The notes under the pieces are model-generated. The model was given only the letters and a program-made list of their open reading frames with translations. It searched no databases and had not been told where the DNA came from. Positions 1-11,468 of a stretch of 64,000 nucleotides of DNA are shown here, piece by piece. Origin of the DNA: Argyresthia goedartella (Eukaryota > Arthropoda > Insecta > Lepidoptera > Argyresthiidae); contig OX463813.1 in the NCBI GenBank assembly GCA_949825045.1, positions 28,130,001 to 28,194,000 of the forward strand. The letters are read 5' to 3'. The stretch's first letter is position 1, and every line of letters starts with the position of its first letter. The position numbers and the translations under genes are program-made.

Positions 1-587
1 TATTTGTTTTAAGTAAGAAGTATTTTTTTGATATCGATATCTTTCATTTCCCGTCACTAGTAATCTCTGAAATGTATCTTTCATCCTGGTGCTACTCATA
101 TATGGGTTCCTTCAACCTCACATTTGTTGTTCCGTTTTGTCTCCATTTTCCTTAGTCGGAGCCGGGCCAGAGGGATATTAAGTCACTCTTTAGTAATGCT
201 ATAAAAAATACATATTTCTCGAAGATATAAACCATTCAGAAAACCGAGTCAACGTGGGGTTGAAAAACCCTCGTCGTATCTGGTGAAAAACTTAGGGTGA
301 CCCCGACCGCAACGCTGGAAAGTGAGGCTACAGGAGCCCCGCAGTCAGCGTGGCTGAAGATTTAAAATTTGGTCTTTACCTATATCCTATATGTAAGATC
401 GTGTGTTAACGTGATATCCTTAACCTAGAAAATGTGTCGAAAAAGCGCCATATTAGTGTGTGTCACAAAACTCTTTGGTAATCATTGTTAATAATATATA
501 ATTATATATATACAACATATTATATATATATATAACATAATTCTTCTGAAATGGGGCCAGAGGCAAAATTTTTATGTTATGTTATGA

Positions 588-655
588 GCGCTCCGTGATC
601 TAGTGGGATTCACGCTTGCCTCTCACGCAGGAGATGCAGGTTCGAATCCGGTACT
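588..655 (+). repeat. tRNA-like SINE head
   Basis: The sequence resembles a tRNA gene, with an A-box-like TGATCTAGTGG and a B-box GGTTCGAATCC. The 3' half does not pair with the 5' end as a working acceptor stem would, and related copies occur at 58847-58914 and, degraded, near 40868-40915 and 36735-36820 (minus). The arrangement of A box, central loop and B box most resembles tRNA-Glu or tRNA-Asp. It is best read as the RNA polymerase III promoter head of a SINE rather than a functional tRNA gene. Confidence 0.5.
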
Positions 656-702
656 GACAATTTTCCAATATAAATAAAATTTATGTTAAACGTACATTAT
701 CG

Positions 703-767
703 GATAATAATAATAATACCTTGGACACCATTTACACACATTGATCTAGCCCCAAACTAGGATTCCC
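703..767 (-). mobile_element. 3' fragment of the (ATT)n-tailed SINE
   Basis: An (ATT)n tail and the conserved 3' body of the SINE seen in full at 58963-59216, minus strand. The tRNA-derived head is missing because the left duplication copy lost about 408 bases that the right copy keeps. The break falls directly after GGATTCCC. Confidence 0.85.
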
Positions 768-903
768 TTCGTTTCAGGCATATCCAGTGACATTTTACGT
801 GCGTTTTATCACTCATCCATTTTCAACAGAGACAGTTGATGAGAGACAGCTAGTGCCAACTACTGGAGGAGTTACGCACTTAGATAGGAATAAATTTAGT
901 TAT

Positions 904-1103
904 ACAGGGTGTCCCGTAACTCAACATGAAGCTAGTACCAGGAGATATGCTTGCTTATACAGTCTGGCAAAAATATTAAAAAATATTTGATAATAGAAGA
1001 TTTTGTAAAATATAAAAAAATGTGTAAAAATTTGTGACAGATTTGTTAACTATTTTTACCAGGCCCTTATATTTGCTTGAAGTTGACTTACGTGACACCC
1101 TGT
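904..1103. mobile_element. MITE-like element with 16-bp terminal inverted repeats
   Basis: The ends are ACAGGGTGTCCCGTAA at 904-919 and its inverted partner at 1088-1103, differing at one base. About 200 bp of AT-rich sequence lies between, with no transposase. Ends of the form CAGGGTGTC are common in Tc1/mariner elements, and a TA lies just outside the left end. The right end is followed by TC then TA, so the target duplication is not clean. The other copy is at 59573-59773. It needs a transposase from elsewhere to move. Confidence 0.65.
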
Positions 1104-2859
1104 CTACATAATATATTCAAGAAACCTTTATTTACTTCAATTTAATCCAATTTTCCCGCAAATTTACACTATTTCCTTTTCCCTTATCGGCAGTTAAGTT
1201 AACTTTCCGTTATCGGAGTAGCAGAGGCACAATTGCGCTTAGGTTTAGCCGACAATCCAATGGTCTATTTCGAGTGACAGGGGGTTAGCCCATCGTCACG
1301 AAAAACGCGCGTGCAAGCTTCTACGAGTACATCTTACGCATATCATCTTTGAATGTAATTCGAATTAAACGCGAAGTCTCTCTTCCGTTGAAATTTGATT
1401 ATATCCGGAATATTCCAGAATATGCAATATTGAAATGAAGAACTGGGAGGATTATGTTTTAATATTCACCCGAAAAAGGTCGCCTTCAAATTGAATTACG
1501 TAACGAAAAAGGTTTGAAAAGACGGCATAATAATAATTAAATATCTTCATATTATTTTTACAGTGTGCGACCTTTTAAACCGACTTGAAAAAGGGGGCGT
1601 TTCTCATTTCGTTTTTCTAAGTTTGTTACGCGACCATTGCATCAATTATGAATCTATTTTGATGAATCTTGTTTTACTTGACAGGTAATATTTCAGAGGT
1701 GGTCCCATATAAATATAACCAAAATTAATTTATAGCCCTTTTTGAAAAATCAACAACAAAAAAATACACAGATGCCGTTTTGGTTTGTGATTCCGTCCAG
1801 CAAAAGTTTTGATGAGGAGTTTTCATTTAAGAGTTCACAGACTTTATTCGCATCCCGCCCGGGGAGGAACAAACAGGGCTCGGCATTTGAAGTCGGTATT
1901 TTTTTTTTCACTTGGAGAATTATTTGTTAGCTTAGTCTGTTCGGGTTATGATGCAGCTAATAGTCCAGTTCTAGGTCCTCTCTCTATCCTCTGGTAGGTG
2001 CAGGTGAGGCAGGAGACTTCAATAAAGTTCGTTATTTGATACGGCATACATTGTTGTATTTATTTTTAAAGGTTTTAATTAACAAAACTATAAAGCCACG
2101 ACTCTTGCCTATAATTGTCTAAACGTATACGTTACAGATAGGCACATAAGGCATTTATTATTGTTAAATTGTATCACTGTGATTCTAGACTACGATCTAA
2201 GCAATCTTTAAACTAGACTTAAATAAAACAATGAAGCGAATTGAATTTATTAAGAAATTTCTAATTTTGAAAAATCTCCGTTGAGATTAAGTTATGGAAA
2301 GGTTGAGCCAAATATCGCGATATGTCACCAGATAGTTGTCAGAAAAGTCTTACGTAATTAATTGACGACCCCCAAGGAGCAAATCAGCAATCTTTCCAAA
2401 CGGAGCGTACAGGCCCTGCAAAATATAAAGAAATTGCCTCTGACCGAAAGGTATGAATGAGAAGGCGAGATGTTAATAAATTAATAGTAGTTTATGTGAC
2501 AGATAAATAATGGAGGGCATTGAAACTCGAGAGTGGGTTCATGAAACGAGCCGAAGGCATGTTTCCTAATAATATCACTCGAGAGTTTTAATGCCTAATT
2601 ATTATGTATAGTTACATACACTAGTTTATCTACACACATATCATAAGCTCTCTTTGATGTGTTCAGGAACCGCATGTTCGACCGGCGTGGTGGCATTGAT
2701 AACTGCTCTGCATTTGTTTAGCTTGCTCAGTAGTAACAACTTCACATATAAACTAGGGGGCGGCACGCAGGCGGGCGTCGGCGTTCGTAATTTGAATGTC
2801 ATAATTTATCGAAAATTTAAATATTGTGGTCATAATGTAGTTTTCACCAAGTAGTATAT

Positions 2860-3347
2860 GCATTATGCTTGTAGTAACATGCGGTGTTTGGACGCAGTAA
2901 AGAGGGTTTATGATACGTGTGTAGGCGGTATTTGAAACACTAATTAGACATATATTAGTCAAAATATTCAAAATAGTGTTTCAAAATAGGCTAAAATTTT
3001 ATAAAATAAAAAAATTACTAGTATATTTATTAAGCACCATACATTGTGACGTAGACGCTAACAACTATACGCTTAATAAATGGGGTTTCCCTTTTTCCTT
3101 TTAAGGCACGGAACCCTAAGAAACAGCAAAGTATCCCAACAAAAGCACCTTCAGTAATATAAACAGCCGCTCGTACAATTAGGGTGCGTCGTGTCACCCC
3201 ACACGCCTCTCTACACTCCACTCGTAGTGTCGCAGACACCCTGTATGTGCTCGTTAACCGCAAATGAGTGCAACAAGCGACTTGAGCATATGATGGGAAT
3301 TCGGAGCAGGAAACAAATAGGAATGGATATGGTAAAATAAGAAAAAA
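2860..3347. other. Unassigned AT-rich sequence
   Basis: No gene or recognisable element. A GGTTTCCC...CGGAACCCTAAG motif near 3082-3120 may be a remnant of the dispersed GGTTCCGTAC repeat. The open minus-strand frame at 3030-3263 has no recognisable domain. Confidence 0.4.
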
Positions 3348-3566
3348 CCGAGAAAGACAAAGACAAAAATGTTTATTTGTTCATAATTGTTTGTAACTAG
3401 GTTTTATATTATCAATGGTGTTTCAAATGATGGTATCCAGTAATACTGGGTGTACAAATATTAACCTTATTACATAACATCTTAAATCTAAATTTAATCT
3501 AAACATAGTTAGAGAAGTGGACATATCTAGAAATTAAATCAGTATCAGTATACGTATTTTATTATA
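3348..3566 (-). repeat. Probable 3' end of a minus-strand LINE
   Basis: Read on the minus strand, AATAAA-like sequence is followed by a short (TTTGTC)n tail at 3348-3380. This is the same arrangement of polyadenylation signal plus hexamer tail found at the ends of the coding LINEs here. The rest, up to 3566, is non-coding AT-rich sequence that could be its 3' untranslated region. The family is not assigned. Confidence 0.4.
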
Positions 3567-4256
3567 GTGTTGTTTTGTGACTCTAGGCATACTAATATTG
3601 TGATGACTAGCTACACCGCTTCACAAACTTCAGAAACCGTGAGAATGGTCTTTTTTGGTCTTTTTAACGCCAAACTACAATGGGATCCTCATATAAATAA
3701 ATTGTCGAACAGACTGAGTTCGGCAGCGTTCGCAGTTAAAAAAATTAGAGCTCTTACCGACGTAGACACCGCTAGACTAGTCTACTTTAGTTACTTTCAT
3801 AGTCTAATGACCTATGGTATTTTATTGTGGGGTCACGCTGCGAATGCTTATAGTATATTTATTCTGCAGAAACGGGCTGTTCGTGCAATTTATAGATTAG
3901 GGCCTAGAGTGTCACTGAGGGAAAAGTTTAAAGAAATCAATATTCTGACATTTGTGTCTCAATATATCTATGACAATCTTGTGTATGTAAAAAGAAATAT
4001 AACTTATTTTCAGAAGTACAGTGATATACACAATTTTAATACTAGAAATAAAGACAAGTTGGTTGCTTATGTAAGCCGACTACATAAAATTAGTAATTCT
4101 TTTAAAGGCAATTGTATACGCTATTACAATAAGGTCCCTACTGATATTAAAAACTTACCTTTAGACAAGTTTAAAATAATAATAAAACAGAAATCGTATA
4201 AAAAAGGTTACTATAGGATATCTGATTACTTAGAGGACAGATGTCCATGGGAATAG
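3567..4256 (+). pseudogene. C-terminal fragment of LINE reverse transcriptase
   Basis: About 229 codons are open. From roughly residue 28 the frame matches the region downstream of the polymerase domain: a block around KLQWDPH and LSNRLSSAAFAVKKI, then RLVYFSYFHS, YGILLWG and ILQKRAVRAIY, and a C-terminus near DYLEDRCPWE. The palm motifs (AFD box, PQGS box, xADD box) and the endonuclease are absent, so the product cannot polymerise DNA. The first ~27 residues do not match the family well and the ATG is probably fortuitous. The family assignment rests on the strong block matches with 61588-62174. Confidence 0.85.
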
Positions 4257-4499
4257 ATTGTTTGAGTAACAGGCTGTTTCGATATATAATTAGCATTCAT
4301 TTTGTAATTTGACAATATTTTATTTAAAAAAGGAAACGCAAAAGATGCGACGACTGTGGAGTTTCTTCGGTGAGCTCTTCTCCACAGATTCCGCCATTGT
4401 GTTAGTGAACTCACCCAAAAAAATGTAATGACGGATCTAAGTGATGTAACAACATCCTATGGAAATAAATGATTTTTGATTTGATTTGATTTGATTTGA
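3567..4499 (+). mobile_element. 5'-truncated LINE (jockey/CR1-like), 3' end
   Basis: The fragment keeps only the last part of the reverse transcriptase ORF, a 3' untranslated region and a (TTTGA)n tail at about 4475-4499 after an AATAAA at 4464. Its protein matches the C-terminal part of the LINEs at 27661-29157 and 60018-62174, so they are one family. 5' truncation is the usual result of incomplete target-primed reverse transcription. Confidence 0.85.
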
Positions 4500-5116
4500 C
4501 CTAGGATTCTTGTCAATATCAAACTTACCGTATCCTAAGTGATGTATTATCTTCGCTCCCCGCCTCGCCTGCCGCAGAGGTTGCTACACTCGCCATACTT
4601 TTCCCGCGTCTCAAGTGTAACGCGTCGCCGCCGCAACTATCACTATTTGTACACTGGCTGCCATGTACACAATGAACCCGGCTGAAGGATGTCTGGGTTT
4701 CCTGCACGCGAGTGCACTGGAAAGCAGCAATGGAAAAAGTCTCAAAATCCTTTTGAAGTGCTTGTTTTACGTGCATTGAAGGAGGTTTTCTTGGATTGAG
4801 TGTTATAGGCGTAAACAACTGACATTTTTAAAGTAAGAAGTTGTAGTTGATTCGTCGCCGGAGCAGCGTGGCGCCTCTGCGGCGGCGGCGGCGGGCGGGG
4901 ACGTGCCGGCGGTGGCGGCGGCGGTCCTCCGCGTCGGCTCAGATATACGTAGCGACCTCGTTGCGCCCCGGTCCTACAAATCATACTTATCATCATCATC
5001 TTACTAGTAAGTAAGAATAACTGGTGGCCCTGTGGGCAGTAGATCTCGCTAACAGGGAGGACTGTGAACCAATTTATAGGTAATAATTTTAGATTCAAGT
5101 AGTCAGTAGTAAAATC
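4500..5116. other. GC-rich island, no assigned gene
   Basis: Unusually GC-rich for the window, with a CGG/GGC triplet tract at about 4868-4935. Minus-strand frames here read as proline/arginine-rich low complexity (4742-5098) and show no domain. It could be a host promoter or an untranslated exon, but nothing in the sequence proves it. Confidence 0.35.
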
Positions 5117-5205
5117 AAGTAGTAAAGTAGCCGCACCACTTTGTAAACTACATTTTGCGATTTAAAATACAATCTATTGACTTTTCACGAAAATTGTTAT
5201 AGTCT
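5117..5205 (+). repeat. Dispersed repeat X, partial copy
   Basis: Shares the core AAAGTAGCCGCACC...CTTTGTAAACTACATTTTGCG and GACTTTTCAC with copies at 45632-45775, 55521-55628 plus 57525-57572, 37902-37966 and (minus) 40046-40130. No coding capacity and no clear terminal repeats in this copy. Confidence 0.6.
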
Positions 5206-5811
5206 ATTTCACTCACTCTTCTTTACTAATTCATCTCCTACTTTGAGAAGTCCAAACTTGGTATGTTTGAAAATATTTCTTGGATTTTAAGAGAACAGGC
5301 GGCCGAAAGGTAATAGTGTAGTATATTTTTAGAACCGGCTCATGAATCGTTTTAATTTGAAACCCCACACGATAGCTTTCAGAAAAAAAAAACCCATAGA
5401 CACACATAGAGACAGACTTGTCGAAATGGAGCCCTTCGCTTGCTTCGCTCGCTCGGACAACTATTCTGGAGTTGGAGTGCTGGAGGAGGTCTCTTTTAGA
5501 TAAGACTCGTATTTGTAACATCTTTTTTTAGGGTTTCCTACCTTAACCTCTCAAAAACCGAGGGTTGTTGGGACGGGTCGCGATTTTGAAATTTATGCCA
5601 TGGTAATAAAATTTAAAAACTAACGGAAAAGTGGCGTTAGCAAACGCCGGTGATATTCAAGAGGTTGAGAAGGAAAAACAGCAAATTACGTCCTTCGTTG
5701 TGTAAGAATATATTAAACAACCGATTTCTGGACCGGTTAAGTTGAAATTTGGTACATATTTAGACCAGGTGTTGTTTTGTGAAGTTACGCCTGACTCAGA
5801 GACGATGACAG
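5206..5811. other. Unassigned; may include the LINE 5' leader
   Basis: No gene is seen. The bases directly before 5812 may be the 5' untranslated region of the LINE, but I cannot fix the element's left end because there is no visible target duplication. Confidence 0.4.
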
Positions 5812-7356
5812 ATGAGACGACACTATCAGATGAGACGAGCTAAGTCAATAGAGGACATTCACGAACACAATTCAGGCTCACTTTCAAACCACTCATCCAG
5901 ATCAGTGATGCTGGATTCCACAACAAGGAGTTTGCCGAATACACTCACTTTAGAGGAAAAGTCGTCTACTATACAAGCCAACACCAGCTACAGTGCACCG
6001 TACTCCCCACTTTCAACTTCAAATGTGACACAACGAAGGCCGCGACAGTTGAGTCCTGTTTACCATAATAATAGTCCAAGCCACAACACAACACGGTTCC
6101 CTAGGACAAAATGTGACTCCAACGAGGATGTCTTCAACTCTTTAGACTCAAATACATCCTCAGTCAAGGCATTAACTTTACCTGACCTTAGCACAGTTGA
6201 CGACAGTGAACAATATAAAATAATGCAGCATACTATCGAGCAACTAAAATTACAACTAGATAGTGCCCATAAAGAGATCGAATCGCTTATAGAAGAGAGC
6301 CAGGAATTACGGATAGTAAATGCTAAACAAGAACAAAATATAGAAGCACTTAAGAAAATATGCTCACATGACTCAACATCCAAAAAACTTCCATCAACTT
6401 TACGGAAACGGAATACTGACAAAAGACGATTACGACTCTCTGCCAATCCAGGCACACCAAACAAAAGCCTGAATGCTAGAGTTCTTTTTATGGAGAACAC
6501 TTCAAAACATCTGGAAGAAGAAACCACACATATTCCACCAGAAACTAAAAACAACCTACAAGAAAAACTTAATTCAGAAAAAGAAGAGCTACAAAAAATA
6601 TCTCATGAAAGAAAAAGTTTTCCCAACATGACAAGAACAAACAAAGATAAGTCTACCAACACTAATCCTGAAAATAACTGTGAAGAAAGCAAAGGCGCAA
6701 AACCGTCGAAAGTAACTGTAAATAAGTGTCCCACAATACATATACTTGGAGGAAAACAATGCGTGGGTTTAGCGGCTGATCTCGTGGATGCAAGAAACAA
6801 CTACCGGAAATATAACATACAGTCCAGCACAAAATCTCATGCATCCAGTGATAGTATATTGTTGGGTATAAACTATAAAAACATTAAGGACAAAGATGTC
6901 TACATATTATCAGTCGGAGAACATGATAAAAACCCAACAAAATTAACAGTGGAACTTAGCGCTTGTCTTAAGGCTTTGAAGAACAACACTGTTATTGTTG
7001 TGGGTATTACAAATAGTGACTATCTAAACGAAAATAAATTGAATGACACGATCAAAATATTATTAAATGTGTTTCCAAACTGTCATTACGTAAAAATAGA
7101 TGAAAGCCTAACCAAAAAGATTTACATTAAAAGACTTTGTTCCGAAATAAATAAAGTTCTGACCAATAACGACCACAACGATATGTCCATAAATAATAAT
7201 AACGAGGCAAACCATGTAAACTTAGAAGATGGTAAAAAGGGAACAATACCCTATTACTTTAAGAAAACTGGAAAATTAATTACTAAGGTCGATGAATCGG
7301 AACAAAGGACTTCACCAAAGGTACCAGGTTGCCAGCTTTTTCGTGTCGTCGGATAG
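5812..7356 (+). CDS. LINE ORF1 protein with coiled coil and esterase-like C-terminal region
   Basis: 514 codons without interruption. Residues 1-130 are serine/asparagine-rich and low in complexity. A heptad-type coiled coil spans about residues 132-185 (around IEQLKLQLDSAHKEIESL), suiting the trimer-forming role of many LINE ORF1 proteins. Residues 190-300 are lysine-rich and likely bind RNA. From about residue 308 the pattern ILGGK (where SGNH hydrolases have GDS), then hydrophobic strands ending SVGEHD and VVVGI, looks like a degenerate SGNH-esterase fold, as reported for ORF1 of some CR1-clade LINEs; the catalytic serine is absent. No zinc knuckle is seen. It overlaps ORF2 by 65 bases in a different frame, so ORF2 probably depends on reinitiation. 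The start at 5812 follows an in-frame stop at 5806. Confidence 0.7.
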   Translation: MRRHYQMRRAKSIEDIHEHNSGSLSNHSSRSVMLDSTTRSLPNTLTLEEKSSTIQANTSYSAPYSPLSTSNVTQRRPRQLSPVYHNNSPSHNTTRFPRTKCDSNEDVFNSLDSNTSSVKALTLPDLSTVDDSEQYKIMQHTIEQLKLQLDSAHKEIESLIEESQELRIVNAKQEQNIEALKKICSHDSTSKKLPSTLRKRNTDKRRLRLSANPGTPNKSLNARVLFMENTSKHLEEETTHIPPETKNNLQEKLNSEKEELQKISHERKSFPNMTRTNKDKSTNTNPENNCEESKGAKPSKVTVNKCPTIHILGGKQCVGLAADLVDARNNYRKYNIQSSTKSHASSDSILLGINYKNIKDKDVYILSVGEHDKNPTKLTVELSACLKALKNNTVIVVGITNSDYLNENKLNDTIKILLNVFPNCHYVKIDESLTKKIYIKRLCSEINKVLTNNDHNDMSINNNNEANHVNLEDGKKGTIPYYFKKTGKLITKVDESEQRTSPKVPGCQLFRVVG

Positions 7357-9526
7357 CGAAAATGATAAACTGTATATAATGCACCAGAACATACAAGGTT
7401 TTAAGAGTAAGAGGGACATTATTACAATAACTGTTAATGAATTAAGAGAAAGCCACAAAGACATTGATTTTATCTGCTTGTCAGAGACTCTTGTTAAGTC
7501 AGGAAATGAGAAAAATTTACTGCTCAAAAATTACAGACTAACCACCTCTTACTGTAGGTCAGATAAATCACGAGGAGGTGTCTGTATATTTACCAAACAT
7601 CACATTAAAACTAAAGAAATAAATGTTGCCAAAGAATTGACCGAACCATTTTCTTTTGAATGTTGTGGAGTGGAGGTTCCAGAATATAAATTATTTTTAT
7701 TTTGTCTGTATAAAATTCCAAATGCCAAACTTAATACAGACTTCCTTAATAAACTAGAACTCTTACTACATAGGCTAAGATATAAACTGAACAATAGCAA
7801 ATTGATAATAACTGGGTATTTAAACATAAATACACTGAAAGATGACAAGTGGACAAAAGAGTTGAAAAGCATAATAGAAGCCTATAACATGATCATTCAT
7901 CTTAATACACCAACAAGAATAAATTCGTGTATTGACCATCTAATAAGTAATATTAATACGGCTTATGGGGAAACTAAACGTCTAGGACTGTCAGACCATG
8001 ACACAACGCAATTCCTCACTGTTCCTGTGACAAAAATAAAGCAGCAAATACATTTTTGGTATACCACTAAAAGTGATTATAGCGATGAAAATTTGGTAAA
8101 GTTTAAAGGCTACCTAGATAGCCTATCATGGAATGAAGTCTTGAATTGTATAAAATTGGAACCAGCGTTCAAATTATTCCATGATACGATAGTCTTACTT
8201 TACAATCAATGCTTCCCAACAATTAGGGTGAAAACTAGACGAGATACAAATGTCAATCCTAAATGGCTAACTAAAGGCATAAGGCGGTCATGTCAAACTA
8301 AAAGAAAACTAAGATTCCAGTACTATCAAAACAAATCAGTAACAAATAAAAATAACTACTTGAGGTATAGCAAACGGTTGCGCAGATGTATAGAGTGCTC
8401 TCAAAAAATTCAAAATTACAATTTCATCAATAATGCTAAAAATAAATGCAAAGCCTCGTGGCAGTTAATAAAAAAGGAAAATGAAAATGGAAATATTGAC
8501 ATCGAAATAAGATCTATAGATATAAAAAACAAAAAAACGGAGGACCCAATAGAGATGGCAAATGCATTTAATGACTACTTCATAGATCTGACCAATACAA
8601 ATATAAGCAATCATCCCGACAATACCGCAATTTATAAAGTAACTCAATCAAGTTATAGCATATTTCTATCACCTTGTACTATAAAGGAAACCTCAAAAAC
8701 AATTAAACAACTTAATAATACTAATGCCACTGGCTATGATGAAATCGCAACAAACATTCTAAAATTCTGTAATAAAGAAATATCCCCTGTATTGACAAAC
8801 CTAGTTAACAAATCTCTCACAGAAGGTCTGTTTCCCAAAGAATTAAAAATCTCGGTAGTGAAGCCATTATATAAAAAAGGGGAGAGAACAGACATGAGCA
8901 AGTATAGGCCAGTTACCCTTGTGCCTATACTATCTAAAGTTTTTGAAAAAATTATGCACAACAGAATCTCATCTTTTCTATCAAAATTCTCTGTAATTAG
9001 AAACGAACAAAATGGATTCAAGAATGGAAAATCTACCACTATCGCATGCTTCAATTTAGTGAAAACATTAGCGGAAGCTATTGATACTAGGACACCGACT
9101 GTAACAGTATTTTTTGATATGTCTAAAGCCTTCGATTTTGTCAATCATAATATCTTATTAGGAAAATGTGAGAGATACGGTATTCGCGGACCAGCCTATG
9201 ACTGGATAAAAACCTACCTAAGCAACCGCTCTCAGTATGTAGTTATCAAAAAAATAAATGACAAATCGGAACTAACAGAGAATAAATCAGTACTACGAGC
9301 AAATAATTTTGGTGTACCCCAAGGAAGTGTTCTCGGTCCACTGTTGTTCTTGTTATACATAAATGACATACCGGAAAGCACGAAACACCGTTGCACCCTT
9401 TATGCTGATGACATCTCAATTATAATAAAAAATGCAATTTTGAATGAATTTAATAATGACATAAACAATAAAATTAGACATATCATTGACTGGTTAGTAG
9501 TAAATAATTTATGTGTTAATGTGGAT
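7292..9526 (+). pseudogene. LINE ORF2: endonuclease plus reverse transcriptase, interrupted
   Basis: The frame encodes an APE-type endonuclease followed by a reverse transcriptase. Endonuclease landmarks are HQNIQG near residue 30, the glutamate motif LSET near 62 and SDHD near 233. The GDFN-type motif reads GYLN near 174, so a catalytic aspartate is replaced. The RT has YRPVTL, FFDMSKAFD, GVPQGSVLGPLLF and LYADD near residue 703. The frame then meets the nested LINE; eight foreign codons and a stop follow at 9535. Its C-terminal part continues at 11469. In an intact element the protein would nick target DNA and copy the LINE RNA into it; here both the substitution and the interruption argue against activity. 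Confidence 0.85.
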
Positions 9527-11468
9527 TTGATGTGAATTCAATAATCTATTTGCATCTATAGGAAAGTCACATAAATCTAGATCAGAGAAAAACAATCTTC
9601 CCGCAAGTAAAATAACAAATTCTTTTTTCCTCACACCTGTTGAACCAAAAGAAACATTTAATATAATAAAAGGCCTTAAGAGTAAGAAGTCTTTTGGTAT
9701 AGATGAAATTCCTCCGTTGCTGGTAAAACATTGCGCGGATATTTTGGCAGTACCCCTTTGTAAACTTATCAATCAATCTTTTACAGAAGGAATATTTCCC
9801 GAAGCCTTAAAAACATCTCTTACAAAACCTAAACATAAAAAAGGAAACGCCACTGACATTCATAATTATCGACCTATTGCTTTACTGCCTACTTCAGCAA
9901 AAATTTTTGAAACTGCTATGGCCATACGACTGAATAAATTCTATGAAAAATATAACATACTACATGATAACCAATACGGGTTCCGTAAAAATAGGTCTAC
10001 TATATTGGCAATATATAACTATGTGCAAAAAATTTTTGAATCAATAGACAATAAACGGTATGCTGTGGGTTTACTGCTCGATATGAGCAAAGCGTATGAT
10101 AGAGTATGCTTTGAAACTCTATTAGAAAGACTATACGACTCTGGGATTAGAGGCTTAGCATACAGGTGGTTCAAGTCGTACCTGCATAACCGTGTCCAAT
10201 ACGTAGAGATTGAAAATACCAATTTTATCACAGGTAAAGTAGAATGCGTTAGATCAGATAGAGTCCTTTCTACTGGATCTATTCCCCAAGGTAGCGTCTT
10301 GGGATGTTTATTATTTCTTATTTATATAAATAATCTACCTAATCTAATTGATGACCCTTGCACCCTTTTCGCAGATGACATTGCCATATTATTTTCCTGC
10401 TCGAATACCACCGAATTAAACCAAAGCTTAGATATGACCCTAGATAAGATCACCGACTGGCTAGATGAATCAAATTTAGAACTCAACCTAAAAAAACTAA
10501 TATAATTCAATTTAAACCCTCACAAAAAGTCCCATTACAAATTTCATATTGCTATAAACAAATACCACTGGAGACTACAAAGACAGCAACCTTGTTGGGG
10601 ATCGATCTAGACACAAACTTGAGCTGGAAACCTTACATACAGAGATTGCAAAACAAACTATCATCTTTTACTTATGCCCTCCATCAACTAAAAAGGGTAA
10701 TTCCATTCGGGCATTCCAGACTATCGTATGGTATTATATTATGGGGGAATTGTTGTGAAATAAAGGATATTTTTATTCTACAAAAGAAATGTATTAGAAT
10801 ACTTACAAATATTGACCAAATGGTATCTTGTAGATCTTATTTTGTAAAACTCCAAATACTTACCTTAACATCTATATTTATATTAGAATCTTGCAAATTT
10901 GTAAGAAAACATGGTAACTTATACTCCCCTCTAGAAAATAAAAATAAAAGGAATAATCGAGACCAAAATAAATTAAAGAAACCATTTTCAAAGTTAGAAC
11001 TCGTGTCTTCTAGTCCCCATCATATGGCCATCAAAATATATAATCACATACCAAATTACTTAAAAAACATAGAGAAAGAAACACTATTAATTACCTATTT
11101 AAAGAAGTTCCTCATTGAAAAATGCTATTATGATGTGAAAGAATTTTTCAATGATAAAATTAGGTAAATATTTCTAGTCGCTAATTACTTGTTTATTACA
11201 TGTTATTACTAATTTAATGTTTATATAATTTACTCTTAATTTATTAATTTATTGTTAATAATAATAATCTCTACAATATTTTGTTAATTGTCTCTATACA
11301 ATTTTGAACATAAATGTAATCATTTTTCAATTTTTTTCAATTTTTCGTAAAATGGACAACTGGCTGTCCTTCGCATGTTGCTGTGCCCTAGCAGGGCGTC
11401 ACAATGTACTAACTTTTATTTTACCACCTTGTGAAATTTTGTGACTTTACAATAAACTATTATGAATT
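9527..11468 (+). mobile_element. 5'-truncated LINE nested inside another LINE
   Basis: The insertion starts within the RT region (no ORF1, no endonuclease) and ends with an AATAAA at about 11453 and a short tail. It lies in the same orientation as its host and is of a related but distinct subfamily: both share blocks such as SSFTYAL, LQILTLTSIFILE and RYGI/SYGI-ILWG, yet they differ throughout. The host reading frame resumes directly after it. Confidence 0.85.
9531..11167 (+). pseudogene. Reverse transcriptase of the nested LINE, frameshifted
   Basis: The frame is open from the element's left edge, before the first ATG (9717). It contains YRPIALLPTSAKIFE, LLLDMSKAYDRV, SIPQGSVLG and LFADDIAILF, the palm motifs of an RT, and runs to a stop at 10505. 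The matching continuation is in another frame (open to 11167) with GIDLDTNLSWKPYI, SYGIILWGN and ILQKKCIRIL. The switch falls in an A-run near 10494-10500. An in-frame gap of about 20 residues also seems to remove sequence before SYGIILWG. With a truncated 5' end and a frameshift it is dead as an autonomous element. Confidence 0.8.

Larger units (their letters stand above)
1..2859. repeat. Left copy of a direct segmental duplication
   Basis: This stretch matches 58263-64000 in the same orientation, nearly base for base by eye. The right copy has two extra blocks: 59027-59434, the rest of a SINE plus flank, lost here; and 60017-62538, a LINE absent here. The left copy has one extra block of about 57 bases near 2136-2192. 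The match runs off both window edges, so the true ends of the duplicated unit are unknown. It contains no convincing gene. The small frames at 787-990, 1742-1930 and 2654-2854 recur in the right copy only because the DNA is duplicated. An AT-dinucleotide tract lies near 496-537. An unpurged second haplotype in the assembly would give the same picture. Confidence 0.9.

Noticed and set aside
787..990. A conserved small protein also found at 59393-59659
   Set aside because: Similarity comes from the segmental duplication; the frame runs into a MITE end and the two copies differ by insertions that do not respect codons.
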